A DNA stretch of 37,360 nt from Planctomycetota bacterium (GCA_029260755.1 JAJDCQ010000172.1:1-37360); one strand, 5' to 3'; positions 6,848 to 16,268 are shown, counted from the first letter of the stretch. Translations and numbers: made by a program. The notes: generated by a model not told the origin, from the sequence alone.

Positions 6848-9800
6848 CTACTTGCCCTTGGCCAGGTCGCGGAGCTTCATGATCTTGTCCCGGACCTCGC
6901 GGTGGTCGTCGATCCTCGAGTAGTCGGCCGCCTTGATCGTCTGCTCCCCCGTCCGGGTGACGATCGTGACCGACGACGCGTCCATCGTCTTGATCTTGCC
7001 CGGCACGTTCCGGCCGTTCTTGAGGTGAACGGCGTCGTCGAGCAGACCCTGCTGGAGCTGGATGTTGATGTCGGCCTTCACGTCCTCCCACTTCTCCTGG
7101 AAGAACTTGATCTGGACGAGCTTGTAGAACACCTCGAGCTTCTTGAGCGAGAACGAGGCCGGCGTCAGGCCGTAGCTCTCGACCAGGTCGCGGTAGGCGT
7201 CGTCGTCCATCGACCGGAGGCGCAGGTAGAGCTGCTGGATCGCGTCCTTCAGCCCGCCCTTGACGCTGACGAAGCGCTTGGCGTCGGCCGAGATCTCTCC
7301 GCCGACCTCGCCGCCGCCCATGTCCACGAACATCTTCCAGCGGGCCTGGGCGAGCGCCGCGAGGAGCCGGTACTCGCGGTTGAACCGGGTGACCGCCTTG
7401 TCGCGCGAGCGCTTGGCGATCTTCTCCTTCTGACCGGCCTTGTCCTTCGGCGCATCGAGCTCGATCGTGACGTCGTTGAAGCTCTGCTCGAGCACCTTGC
7501 CGCGCCAGATGTCGGTGATCCCGTCGACCTCCTTCTCGCTGATGATCGCCATCTCCGAGAGCTCGGTGAGGATCTCGTCGGCCTCCTTCTCCTTGCCGCT
7601 GTTGAGGAGGCACCAGCCGAGGTTGAGGTCGACCCGCGCGTAGGTCCGGAACTGCTCGGGCTTCGCGCCAGCCTTGGGGTGCTTCTCGAGGAGCGCCTGG
7701 AACACCTCGAGCGCCTTGCCGAAGTCCCGCCCGTTGAAGCAGACGGTGCCCGCCCACTCCATGCTGTCGACGGTGAGCTCGCGCTGCGCCTTCTCGCTCG
7801 CCAAGGCGAGCGAGAACCACTTGTGGACGTAGCCGGCCGCCTTCGCGCGGTAGGCGCCGGCCTTCGTCAGCTCGGTCGGCGGGAGCTTCTCGGCCGCCTG
7901 CGCGAACGCCTGGCCGATGTCGAAGGCTCCGACCCGGAACGAGTCGTCGTTGTTGAACTCGCCGGTGTCCATCGCCTTGAACGCGCGCTCGGCCTCGGTC
8001 AGATCGCCGAGGGCGACCGCGGCGACGATCTGCTCGTAGCGCGCCCGCGGGACGTACTTCTTCACCGACGCGAGCGGCCCGTCGAAGGGCTTGAGCGCCT
8101 CGAGCGCCTCCTTGTGCTTCTTCTGACCCGCGTCGTTGAGGACCTGGGCCATGAAGTAGAGGACGATCGCGCGGTCGGCGTCGCTCTTGCGATCGATCGC
8201 GGCCTTCTCGGCCTTCCGGAGCGTCTCGACCGCCGTGTCGGCGTACTTCGCGTTCCGCTCGCGGTCCTGCTGATAGAGGCGCAGGTAGCAGTAGCCCGCG
8301 TTGCTCATCGCGTTGACGTAGAAGGGCACCGGCTTCTTGTTGCCCTCCTTGTCCTCCACCTCGGGGTTGATCGAGAGGTACTCCTTCGCCGCCCGGTCGT
8401 ACTGCCCGTTCTTCTGCGCGGTGGCCGCGTTGTTGAACTTGAGCTGCTCGCCGACGAAGCCCTCGCCGCTCGACTGGAGATCGTTCTCGATCTTCCGCTT
8501 GAGCGCGGTGAGCGGCCCCGAGTCCTTCTCGCCGAACAGCTCGACCGCCTTGTTGATCGCGGCGCGGGCGCGCTTCATCATCTCGCCGGCCTGCTCGTCG
8601 TCGGGGAACGACTTGTAGTACTGGCGGTAGGCGATCGCGCTCTCGATCGGCCGGTCGACGTGGTAGTAGAGGTCGCCCAGCTCGCGGAGCGCCCGGATCG
8701 CGTAGGGGCGATCCGCCTCGCCCGCGGCCGTCACCAGGACGCCCTTGTAGCCCCAGATGCCCTGCTCCGACAGGCCCCGGAAGAAGAAGCCGAGGGCGGC
8801 GTGGAACTGCATCGGCGCCGGGAAGACCTCGCCCGAGAGCTCGACCATCTCGGAGAGAGCCTTGCACGCGGTCAGGCCGTAGACGTCGAAGTCGAAGCCC
8901 GGGATCTTGTTCGGCGAGTCCTTGCCGTCGGTGACCATCTGGTAGACGGCGGCCGCGCCCTCGCGGCTGCGCCCGAGGGCGGCGAGCGCCTTGCCCTTCT
9001 CGAGGATGGCGAGCTTGCCGAAGTGGTGCTTGTCCGCGCCGAGCTCCTTGCGCTTGAACATCACGTCGATCGAGTCGACGGCCTCCGAGTAGGCCTTGCT
9101 CAGGTTGCAGGTCCGGGCGTGCTGGAAGTGGCTCTCGAGGGCGATGGCGTTGACGAACTCCATCAGCTCCTTGCGGGCCTGCGGGTCCTGCGGCATGAAC
9201 CACGGCTCGATCGCCGTCAGCTCATCGAAGAGGATCTTCGCCTCCTCGAACTTGCCGAGCTCGGCCAGGGCGACGCCCTTGTCGCGGTAGGCGAAGCTCC
9301 ACAGGTTGAACCAGCCGGTCCGCGTCTCGAGGAACGTCTCGAGCTTCTTGTGGGCGTTGTCGAACGCGCCGTGGCGGTCGGTGTCGCCCACCTCGAACGT
9401 CCGCCCGTAGGCGAGGTAGCTCGACGCCTCGAGGTACTCGAGGAGGTCGCGCTTGTACTCGAGGTCCTGGTTCTCCTCGTCCGCCTCGACCTGCTTGGTC
9501 AGGTTGGCGATCGCCGCCTGGAAGCTCGTGAACGCCTGCTGGAAGAGGCTCCGAGCCTCGGCGGTCTGCTGCTTCGCCTCCTCGGGGTCGGCGGCCTGCG
9601 CGGCGTTCTTGGCGAGGGTCTGGGCCTTGTTGACCGCCGCGAGGAGCTGGTCGACGACGGCGAACTTCGCCCGCTGCGCGTTCGGATACTTCGCCTGGAT
9701 CTCGGCGAGGAGCTTCTCGTAGGCGTCGAAGTCGGCGGTGTCGCCGGTCCGTCCCGCCTTCTGCTTCAGGATGTCGGCCCGGAGGAAGGCGGCCTCCGCC

Positions 9801-10009
9801 TTCATCTCGACGGGCGTCCCGGCGTCGTTCTCGACCTCGAGGGAGACCTTCTCGGCCAGATCGAACCACTCGCGGCCGAGGAGGCCGCGGGCGAACTGGA
9901 TCTCGCGCTGCGGGTCATCCGCCCTCGCGATCGCAGGAATGGCCAGGATCACAGCCAGCGCCGGGACCAGCACCACGACCGAACGGACCTTCGCGTGAGC
10001 GTGCGTCAT
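6848..10009 (-). CDS. large exported tetratricopeptide-repeat protein
   Basis: A 1053-residue protein with a signal peptide (residues 1-30, ending AIARA). Almost all of the rest is helical with TPR-like spacing, for example GDLYYHVDRPIESAIAYRQY and VCFNGRDFGKALEVFQALLE. Near the C-terminus (about 985-1032) a beta-rich segment with HLKNGRNVPGKI and VTIVTRTGEQTIKAADYSRI resembles the segment at the N-terminus of the next TPR protein. The predicted location is periplasmic. Many such proteins scaffold envelope complexes, but no specific role can be given. It is the first gene of the block that continues into ExbB and ExbD. The start at 10009 is chosen because it begins the signal peptide and has GAGG five bases upstream; the longer upstream frame has no coding character. 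Confidence 0.85.
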   Translation of the reverse strand: MTHAHAKVRSVVVLVPALAVILAIPAIARADDPQREIQFARGLLGREWFDLAEKVSLEVENDAGTPVEMKAEAAFLRADILKQKAGRTGDTADFDAYEKLLAEIQAKYPNAQRAKFAVVDQLLAAVNKAQTLAKNAAQAADPEEAKQQTAEARSLFQQAFTSFQAAIANLTKQVEADEENQDLEYKRDLLEYLEASSYLAYGRTFEVGDTDRHGAFDNAHKKLETFLETRTGWFNLWSFAYRDKGVALAELGKFEEAKILFDELTAIEPWFMPQDPQARKELMEFVNAIALESHFQHARTCNLSKAYSEAVDSIDVMFKRKELGADKHHFGKLAILEKGKALAALGRSREGAAAVYQMVTDGKDSPNKIPGFDFDVYGLTACKALSEMVELSGEVFPAPMQFHAALGFFFRGLSEQGIWGYKGVLVTAAGEADRPYAIRALRELGDLYYHVDRPIESAIAYRQYYKSFPDDEQAGEMMKRARAAINKAVELFGEKDSGPLTALKRKIENDLQSSGEGFVGEQLKFNNAATAQKNGQYDRAAKEYLSINPEVEDKEGNKKPVPFYVNAMSNAGYCYLRLYQQDRERNAKYADTAVETLRKAEKAAIDRKSDADRAIVLYFMAQVLNDAGQKKHKEALEALKPFDGPLASVKKYVPRARYEQIVAAVALGDLTEAERAFKAMDTGEFNNDDSFRVGAFDIGQAFAQAAEKLPPTELTKAGAYRAKAAGYVHKWFSLALASEKAQRELTVDSMEWAGTVCFNGRDFGKALEVFQALLEKHPKAGAKPEQFRTYARVDLNLGWCLLNSGKEKEADEILTELSEMAIISEKEVDGITDIWRGKVLEQSFNDVTIELDAPKDKAGQKEKIAKRSRDKAVTRFNREYRLLAALAQARWKMFVDMGGGEVGGEISADAKRFVSVKGGLKDAIQQLYLRLRSMDDDAYRDLVESYGLTPASFSLKKLEVFYKLVQIKFFQEKWEDVKADINIQLQQGLLDDAVHLKNGRNVPGKIKTMDASSVTIVTRTGEQTIKAADYSRIDDHREVRDKIMKLRDLAKGK

Positions 10010-10131
10010 GACGTCCTCGTGAGCTCCTTCTCGGTGCCGTCCGGCGGCGGACGGGGACACCTCCCCGGTCGCCTCGTTGACGCCGAGGCCGCCGGGACCT
10101 TCGCTTAACCCGCGACTCGTCCTCGTGGTTC

Positions 10132-10209
10132 CCCCCCAGGGATGGTATCGGGGGGTGAGTCGCCCGATCAGGCGACTCAGGGGGCCGACCTTGAGGCGGG
10201 ACGGCCCCC
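10132..10209 (-). ncRNA. three exactly abutting stem-loops, candidate structured leader RNA
   Basis: Three hairpins follow each other without a single free base. In plus coordinates they are 10132-10155 (six G-C pairs closing a 12-base loop that can form a small GAT/ATC helix), 10156-10179 (nine perfect pairs TGAGTCGCC/GGCGACTCA with a six-base loop) and 10180-10209 (eight perfect pairs GGGGGCCG/CGGCCCCC with a 14-base loop). They lie in the leader of the TPR-ExbB-ExbD block and about 10 bases downstream of a weak promoter candidate. A GCGACTC copy at 10112-10118 could compete for the middle helix. The structure is seen in the sequence; a regulatory role is inferred. Confidence 0.5.
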
Positions 10210-10221
10210 GCACCGACGGAC

Positions 10222-10251
10222 CATTTAGCCGCCCAGGCCGCGAAACATCAA
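10222..10251 (-). promoter_or_regulatory. weak sigma-70-like promoter candidate for the TPR-ExbB-ExbD block
   Basis: On the minus strand TTGATG (10246-10251) and TAAATG are 18 bases apart. The -35 is good and the -10 is poor (about three of six). Its placement would start the transcript just before the triple stem-loop. Confidence 0.25.
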
Positions 10252-10394
10252 GGCGTTCCGGAAGGCCGACCGCCTCGAGACCGCCAACCGCCGTCGCCGT
10301 CACGCGAGCGCTCAGTTTTGACGTTCCTGTGACGGTTCGGACGGAACCGGCCCAAGCCGGGACATCGCGACGATCCGGAGCCGGACGGGAAAGG

Positions 10395-13300
10395 TCAGGG
10401 TCCGGCTGCCGCCGCCGCGAGCGAGTCGGCCACCCGCTCGACGGGGTCGAGGAGCGCGGCCGCCGGCCCGACCTCGTCGAGGAGGGCGTCGTCCCAGGGG
10501 ACGTCGCGCTCGCCCACCGCGGCGCGGAGGTCGTCGTAGCGGTCGCCGACGGCGCGGAGGGCGCGCACGAGCGCCGGACGGGCGACCCGGTGCCGCGGCG
10601 TCAGGTGCAGCAGGAGGATCCCGCGCGGGACGCCCCGCTCGAGGATCGGGACGATCGCCAGCGTCCGCCCGTCCTTGCCGCCGACGCCGAGGAAGAGGCG
10701 CCGGTCGCGCACGACGACTCGCTTGTTCCCGGTGAGGGCGGCGCCCTCGTCGGCCCGCGAGCGCATCGACGCCGCGACGCCGCGCTTGCCGCGGACGACG
10801 AGCCGGCTCGCGTCGGCCGGGTTGCCGAGCGCGTCCAGGCCGCTCACGTCGTAGGTCGTGCTGCCGTCGACCGACTCGATCACCCCGGCGAGGGCCGCGA
10901 GCGCCTCGGCATCGCGCGGCGCGATCTCCGCCGGACCGACGCCGGCCGCCGCCGCCTCCTCGCCCAGGCTCCCCTCGATCGGCTCCGCCGCCCGGCTCGT
11001 CCCGACGGTGACCGTCTTCGCCTGGTGCTTGACGGCGTCGATCGTGCGGCGGGTCTCGTCGATCGCGACGGTGAGGGCCGCCCGGAGCGCCTCGAAGACC
11101 TCGGTCAGGCCGCCGCGCACGCCCGTGTCGGCCTCGAGATCGATCAGCGGGATCCGGCCGAGGGCGTAGCGGGTGAGCAGGGCGAGGGCGACGGCCGTGT
11201 CCGGCTCGAGCGCCGCCCGGTAGCGCCCGTCGCGGATCCGCTCGTCGAGCTCGCGCACGAGCGGCACCAGCTCGGCCCGGACCGCCCCGAGCGCGGCGCT
11301 CGGATCGGCGATCGCCTCGTCGCCATCGAGCGCCTCCTCGACGTGCTCGCGCATCCGGCGGAGCAGGACACTCCCCTCGTCGATCGCCCGGGCCGCCCAG
11401 TAGGCGAAGAGATGGCCGGCCGCCGTGTTCACCAGGATCTCGGCGACCGCGTCCACGGGCGAGGGCACCCCGACGAACCCCGACGCGTAGGGCTCGAAGC
11501 GCGCCGCCGCCGACGCGTCGGCGATCACGATCGGGGCGGCGCGGTGCGCCCGGAAGATCGAGGCCTCCTTGACGGCGTCGGCGAGGGCGGAGCCGCCGAG
11601 CCCCGCCGCGCACATCACGATGAGCGGCTCCGCGCTCAGATCGATGTGCTTCTTGTCCTCGACGCTGTCGACCGCGACGCTCCGGTAGCAGAGCTCGCTC
11701 ACCTTGATCCTCACCTCGTGCGCGGCGACGGCGGCCGCCCCGCTCCCGATCACCGCGTAGTAGCGCCGCCGCGGCGCGAGCTGGAGGGCGATCTCGCGGA
11801 CCGGCTCGTCGGCCGCGTCGAGCGTCGCCGACAGCAGCTCGGGCAGGCCGCGGAGACCGGCGACGCGCGCCGCGACCTTCGCCTCGTCGAGCGAGCCGAC
11901 CCGCTCGGCGAGCCAGAGCGAGAGGAGCGCGCCTGCGACCACCTGGCAGTAGAAGGCCTTGGTCGATGCGACGCTCATCTCGACGTCGCGACCGTCGCTC
12001 GTGTAGAGGGTGCCCTGCGCCTTGGTCGTCAGGTCACTCCCGCGGCGATTCACGATCCCGACCACGACGGCGCCGCGATCGCGGGCGAGGTCGACGGCCC
12101 GGTTGGTGTCGGTCGTCGTCCCCGACTGACTGACGGCGACGACGAGGCAGCCCGGACCGACCTCGTCGAGGCGGAAGCCCGAGAGCTCGGTCGCGAGGAC
12201 GCCCTCGACGGCGACGCCGGCCGGCGAGAGGTCGCGGCTCAGCACCGCGGCGATCCCCTTGCCGGCCACGGCGGCCGTGCCCTGACCGATGACGAAGACG
12301 CGCCGGAGGGCGCGCCTCGCGATGAGCGCCTCGAGCTCGGCGGGGACGGCCTCCTCGCCGAGGACGACCCGCTCCGCCCCGAGCTTGCCGCGCAGGGTCC
12401 TGGCGACGCTCCGGGGCGACTCCCGGATCTCCTTGAGGAGGAAGTGGGGGAAGCCCGCGCGGTCGATGTCGCGGGTCGTGATCTCGGCCGTGCTCACCCG
12501 CTCGGCGCCGATCGCCCCGCGCCCGCCGTCCCAGCGCCGGCTCGTGACCAGCGGTCGGTCGCCGCCGTCGGGCGCGGCTCCCGGCGCGGGCGGCGGCGCC
12601 GACGCGTCGAGGACGACGATCTCGCCGTCGCGCCCGTCGAGCTGGAACTGGCGATCGGTCCGCTCGACGACCCCGTAGAGCTCGGAGGCGTAGATGACCC
12701 CCTCGTCGGTCAGGCCGACGTGGATCGCCTGGCCGCTGCCGCGCAGGGCGAGGTAGGTCCGGCCCGGCGCGATGCTCGACTGGACCGCGATCGCGGTCGA
12801 TCCCTCGAACAGGCCGACCGAGTCGCCGATCGCGGCGAGGACGGGATCGTCGTCGCCGCCGGCGCCTCCCGCGGTCGCCCGGGCGGCGATCGCCTGCGGG
12901 AGCTGCTCGGCGATCAGCATCGGGATCAGCTTCGCGTCCGTCGTGATCCGCGGCGACGCGCCGCGCCCGGTCCGGCCGCGCAGCCCCTCGTGGAGCTCGA
13001 GGTAGTTGTCGACGTCGCCGTTCAGGGCGGCGAGGACGAGCGGCCCCTCGGACGCCGACGCGATCGGCCGCGCGACGGCCCGGAACCGGCCCGACGGCAT
13101 CGCCGAGAGGCTCGCGGGGACGGTCACCTGGTTGAGCGGGTGGGCGTTCGGCTGGCTGATCACGCCGTTACTCGCCCAGCGAGTGTGCCCGAACGCGTCG
13201 ACCGTCGTCGCCGCGGCGAGGGCGGCCCGCAGGACGCCGTCGGCGGCAACGGCGGCCCGCAGATCGGCGACGTTCTGGCCGAGCTCGCCCACCTCGCGGG

Positions 13301-14024
13301 CGACCTTGTGGGTGAAGGCGAGGGCCGACCCCGACGCGCCGTCGACGCCCGACGGCCCGCGGACGATCGCGCCGGTGACGAAGTCGTGGAGCGACTCGCG
13401 CCGGGTGAGCTCCGCGCCGAGCCCGGCCGCGGCGATGGCGTCGTCGAACGCGCGCCGCGACGCGTCGGTCTCGAGGTGGACGAGGATCGAGAGACCGGAG
13501 CTGTCGCGCCCTCGCACCTCGAGCCGCCCGAGGTTCTGCAGGGTCACGTCGAGACGCCAGAGCTCCCGCAGGAGCGGATCGCCGACCGGCGGCGCCGAGG
13601 CGCGCAGCCCGGCGAGCGCGTTCACCCGCGGGACCTGGGCCAGGACGTCCTCCCGGATCCGCCAGGCGACGTCGCGGAGCCGACCGTCGAGCTCCGCGCG
13701 CGCGTGGGCCTCGTCGCCGTCGTCGTCGCCGGGGAGCGCGTCGGCGGCGGCGGTCGCGACGTCGGCGAGCTCGGCGATCGCGGCCGCGAGGGTCGGCGTG
13801 GTCGCGACCGCCCGGAAGCCGGTGTAGCAGACGAGCCGTCGCCCGAGCGCCTCGGCCGCGTCGAGCGCCCCGAGGAACGCGGCGCCCGCGGGGACGCTGG
13901 CGCCGTCCGCCGCGCGCAGGCCGGCGGCCGCCGACCGCGCCGCGGCGAGGAGCGCATCGGCCGAGGGGCCGGCGCCGGGCGCCGTCGCCGCCGGGTGAAG
14001 CACCATTCCGATCAGGCCGCACAA
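10395..14024 (-). CDS. enlarged GlmS-like glutamine amidotransferase/SIS isomerase
   Basis: A 1209-residue protein, twice the length of GlmS (about 610). It starts MCGLIGMV, so after Met removal Cys2 would be the catalytic nucleophile of a class II glutaminase. About 160 unusual residues follow before the conserved LGRLEVRGRDSSGL (about 165-175) and HTRWASNGVISQPNAHPL (about 278). The inter-domain FPHFLLKEIRESP (about 525) matches GlmS. SIS domain 1 shows VFVIGQGT and VAVSQSGTTTDT (about 575-640), then SVASTKAFYCQ. SIS domain 2 runs from about 753 to 885. Some 325 further residues have no domain I recognise. By family it would transfer glutamine nitrogen to a sugar phosphate, probably fructose-6-phosphate. 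It may have another substrate, since ordinary glmS may exist elsewhere. The start is TTG. It is divergent from the HEAT gene. Confidence 0.85.
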   Translation of the reverse strand: MCGLIGMVLHPAATAPGAGPSADALLAAARSAAAGLRAADGASVPAGAAFLGALDAAEALGRRLVCYTGFRAVATTPTLAAAIAELADVATAAADALPGDDDGDEAHARAELDGRLRDVAWRIREDVLAQVPRVNALAGLRASAPPVGDPLLRELWRLDVTLQNLGRLEVRGRDSSGLSILVHLETDASRRAFDDAIAAAGLGAELTRRESLHDFVTGAIVRGPSGVDGASGSALAFTHKVAREVGELGQNVADLRAAVAADGVLRAALAAATTVDAFGHTRWASNGVISQPNAHPLNQVTVPASLSAMPSGRFRAVARPIASASEGPLVLAALNGDVDNYLELHEGLRGRTGRGASPRITTDAKLIPMLIAEQLPQAIAARATAGGAGGDDDPVLAAIGDSVGLFEGSTAIAVQSSIAPGRTYLALRGSGQAIHVGLTDEGVIYASELYGVVERTDRQFQLDGRDGEIVVLDASAPPPAPGAAPDGGDRPLVTSRRWDGGRGAIGAERVSTAEITTRDIDRAGFPHFLLKEIRESPRSVARTLRGKLGAERVVLGEEAVPAELEALIARRALRRVFVIGQGTAAVAGKGIAAVLSRDLSPAGVAVEGVLATELSGFRLDEVGPGCLVVAVSQSGTTTDTNRAVDLARDRGAVVVGIVNRRGSDLTTKAQGTLYTSDGRDVEMSVASTKAFYCQVVAGALLSLWLAERVGSLDEAKVAARVAGLRGLPELLSATLDAADEPVREIALQLAPRRRYYAVIGSGAAAVAAHEVRIKVSELCYRSVAVDSVEDKKHIDLSAEPLIVMCAAGLGGSALADAVKEASIFRAHRAAPIVIADASAAARFEPYASGFVGVPSPVDAVAEILVNTAAGHLFAYWAARAIDEGSVLLRRMREHVEEALDGDEAIADPSAALGAVRAELVPLVRELDERIRDGRYRAALEPDTAVALALLTRYALGRIPLIDLEADTGVRGGLTEVFEALRAALTVAIDETRRTIDAVKHQAKTVTVGTSRAAEPIEGSLGEEAAAAGVGPAEIAPRDAEALAALAGVIESVDGSTTYDVSGLDALGNPADASRLVVRGKRGVAASMRSRADEGAALTGNKRVVVRDRRLFLGVGGKDGRTLAIVPILERGVPRGILLLHLTPRHRVARPALVRALRAVGDRYDDLRAAVGERDVPWDDALLDEVGPAAALLDPVERVADSLAAAAAGP

Positions 14025-14032
14025 ACCGCGAG

Positions 14033-14039
14033 CTCCTCC
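14033..14039 (-). promoter_or_regulatory. ribosome binding site GGAGGAG fixing a TTG start
   Basis: GGAGGAG lies eight bases before the TTG at 14024. The TTG gives Met-Cys-Gly at the N-terminus, which class II glutaminases require, so this start is well supported in spite of the rare codon. Confidence 0.75.
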
Positions 14040-14052
14040 GTTCCGCCCTCGG

Positions 14053-14058
14053 ATTATA
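14053..14058 (-). promoter_or_regulatory. -10 box TATAAT of the GlmS-like gene
   Basis: A perfect TATAAT stands out in this G+C-rich sequence about 30 bases before the TTG start. No good -35 element is found at 16-18 bases. The leader would be about 20 bases, just enough for the GGAGGAG site. Confidence 0.45.
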
Positions 14059-14119
14059 TCGTCTTCCCCGAGCCTGGCCTGGGATGTAACCTCACCCTCC
14101 GAAACCGGAGGAGACCGTC

Positions 14120-16186
14120 ATGCGCCCCGCTCGCCTCGCGCTGCTCGCCCTCACCCTCGCCGCCGCCCAGCTCGCGACCGCGACGACGGCCCCGCCCGCC
14201 CGAGCGCAGAGCGCGCGCGAGGTGAAGAAGCGGCAGAAGGCGCTCCAGAAGATCGCCGACGAGCTCGGCGTCCCCGTCGAGCCGCTCGGCGCGGTCGGCG
14301 GCGAGCGGTGGATCAGCCGCAAGGCCGAGGAGCGCCGCGAGCTGCTCCTCGACGTGGGACGCGACAAGCCGGCGGCGCTCCTGCCGCTCGTGGTGGCGGC
14401 GGCGCGCGACGAGAAGGACGAGGCGAACCGGCGGGCGGCGATCCGGCTCATCTCGGTGATCGGTCTTCAGGCCGACCGCGCCGCCGTCGTGGAGCACGTC
14501 CTCCCCGCGATGCCGAAGCTGCTCGGAGAGAAGGACCCGGTCGCCCTCGCGGCCATCGATCAGCTCGCCCGCCTCCGCTGGTGGCTCGAGTGCGACGCCG
14601 ATCTCGCGCCGAGCTTCGAGGCGGCCTTCGGCCAGAGCAAGCGCCGCCTCCCGCTCGCGCAGCGCGGCTTCCGCAACCTCCTCGACGTGCGCTGGCCGGC
14701 GACGCGCGACGGAGCCGCCCACGACGCGATCCTCGCGGTGCTCGGGCCGAAGAGCAAGTTCGGACCGAACGAGCGCAAGCGCGCGATCCGCGAGCTCGGA
14801 CGGCGCGCCGAGAACGCCGACCCGAAGAAGATCGCCAAGCTGATGCTGGCGGACGGGACGGTCGCGGTGGAGTGCGCCCAGGCGCTCGCCGACATCGGCG
14901 ACCCGGTCATCCTCCCGGCGCTCCGCAAGATCGACGCGACCGCATCGATGAAGCTGCGGATCCCCGCCTACGAGGCGCGGATCCGGCTCGGCGACGAGCA
15001 GCTCGTGAAGCGCGAGCTGAACGGGATCCTCGTAAACGAGAACGAGCAGCTCCAGCGAGCGGTCGTCTGGGCGCTCCGGCTCTTCCCGACGACGACGGCG
15101 GACGACGCCCTCGCGCAGCTCTCCAAGAAGGTGACCGAGCCGAGGCTGCTCCGGACGGTCGCCATGGCGCGCCTCCATCGCGGCGACGCCGGCGACGTCG
15201 TCTACCTGAAGGAGCGCCTCGAGGAGGATCCCCCCGACGGCTGGGTCGCCCAGCAGGGGCTCGCGATCGACGACCGCGCCGCCGACCCGCTCGCGGCGGT
15301 GATCGCCAGGAGCGAGGCGGACGGCCTCCGCGGCCAGCGGGGCGCCGCGATCTCACGGATCGGCAACCATCGGATCGACGACCCCGACATCGAGAAGCTC
15401 CTGCGCGAGCTCCAGAAGGAGGACCCGAGCTGGCTCCGGGTGCGGGCCGCGTTCGCGCTCCTGCAGCTCGGCGCCGAGGACGGCGAGGCGCTCATCGAGA
15501 AGGCGCTCGAAGAGGACGTCCCGCCCGACCCCGACGACCCCGATGCCGGCGAGCCCGAGCCGCTCGATCCCGTCCGCTGGCGCACCGAGGATCTCGGCAT
15601 CGGACGGGTGAAGCGCTTCTACGGGAGCACCCTGATCGACATCTTCGACGGGATCGGCCGCGCCCGGACGAGCGAGGTCGCGCCGCTCCTCGCCCGCTGG
15701 CTCGACCCGGCGAAGAGCGAGGATGGGAGAGCGAGTCCCGGAGGGCCCGAGCCGAGGGACGAGGATCGGAGCCCGGAGGAAGGGAGCGCGAAGGCGCCCC
15801 AGCCCCTGCCCCTGCCCCGATGGCTCGAGCATGCGATCATCCGTCGCGCCGCCGTCCGGGCGCTCGGCTCGATCGCCTACGACCTGACCCTCGGCGGCGC
15901 TGGACCCTCCGGCGGCGACGCCCCGGCGGGACCCGCTCCGTTCGGAGCCGAGCCGGGCGGCGACGCCAAGCCCGACGAGGCCGAGACGGCGCGCCGGAAG
16001 AAGCTCGCCGACCGCGCCATCGCCGCCCTCGCCCGGCGCCTCGACGACGAGAACGACCTCGTGCGGTCGGCCGCCCTGAGCGCCCTCGCCGAGATCGCCG
16101 GGGAGCCCGCCCTGCCGCCCGGCGCGCCTGCGTCGGCCGAGGCGCCCGTTCTGGCGAAGGTGGCAGCGTGGCTCGAGACTCGCTAA
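14120..16186 (+). CDS. exported HEAT-repeat protein
   Basis: A 688-residue protein with a signal peptide (residues 1-33, cleavage near ARAQ). The rest is a helical solenoid. Units such as RRAAIRLISVIGLQADRAAV, VAVECAQALADIGDPVILPA and LVRSAALSALAEIAGEPALP have the Ala/Leu/Asp pattern of HEAT or PBS-lyase-type repeats. A low-complexity Pro/Glu/Arg insert (about 530-570) and a Gly/Pro-rich insert (about 590-625) break the solenoid near the C-terminus. These proteins serve as binding scaffolds; the partner is unknown, and the location is outside the inner membrane. GGAGGAG seven bases before the ATG supports the start. It is followed 82 bases later by the sigma-factor gene, in the same direction. 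Confidence 0.85.
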   Translation: MRPARLALLALTLAAAQLATATTAPPARAQSAREVKKRQKALQKIADELGVPVEPLGAVGGERWISRKAEERRELLLDVGRDKPAALLPLVVAAARDEKDEANRRAAIRLISVIGLQADRAAVVEHVLPAMPKLLGEKDPVALAAIDQLARLRWWLECDADLAPSFEAAFGQSKRRLPLAQRGFRNLLDVRWPATRDGAAHDAILAVLGPKSKFGPNERKRAIRELGRRAENADPKKIAKLMLADGTVAVECAQALADIGDPVILPALRKIDATASMKLRIPAYEARIRLGDEQLVKRELNGILVNENEQLQRAVVWALRLFPTTTADDALAQLSKKVTEPRLLRTVAMARLHRGDAGDVVYLKERLEEDPPDGWVAQQGLAIDDRAADPLAAVIARSEADGLRGQRGAAISRIGNHRIDDPDIEKLLRELQKEDPSWLRVRAAFALLQLGAEDGEALIEKALEEDVPPDPDDPDAGEPEPLDPVRWRTEDLGIGRVKRFYGSTLIDIFDGIGRARTSEVAPLLARWLDPAKSEDGRASPGGPEPRDEDRSPEEGSAKAPQPLPLPRWLEHAIIRRAAVRALGSIAYDLTLGGAGPSGGDAPAGPAPFGAEPGGDAKPDEAETARRKKLADRAIAALARRLDDENDLVRSAALSALAEIAGEPALPPGAPASAEAPVLAKVAAWLETR

Positions 16187-16268
16187 CCAGCGACCGGAAA
16201 GTCACTTCGGGACGTCTCGAGAATCCGGTGATGTGGCCGGGCACCGACGGGATAGCTCCCTCGACGCC

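Larger units (their letters stand above)
10010..10394 (-). other. 385-base intergenic region holding the operon leader
   Basis: No gene is seen. From high to low coordinates it holds two small overlapping hairpins after the stop of the GlmS-like gene (10333-10360, weak terminator candidates without a T-run), nothing recognisable at 10252-10330, a weak promoter candidate, the three abutting stem-loops, and then about 120 bases to the start of the large TPR gene. Confidence 0.6.

Noticed and set aside
6686..14225. Very long plus-strand open frames opposite the TPR and GlmS-like genes (to 1382 codons)
   Set aside because: They are antisense to well-supported genes, rich in Arg, Asp, Val and Leu in the way expected when a G+C-rich gene is read backwards, and show no domain.
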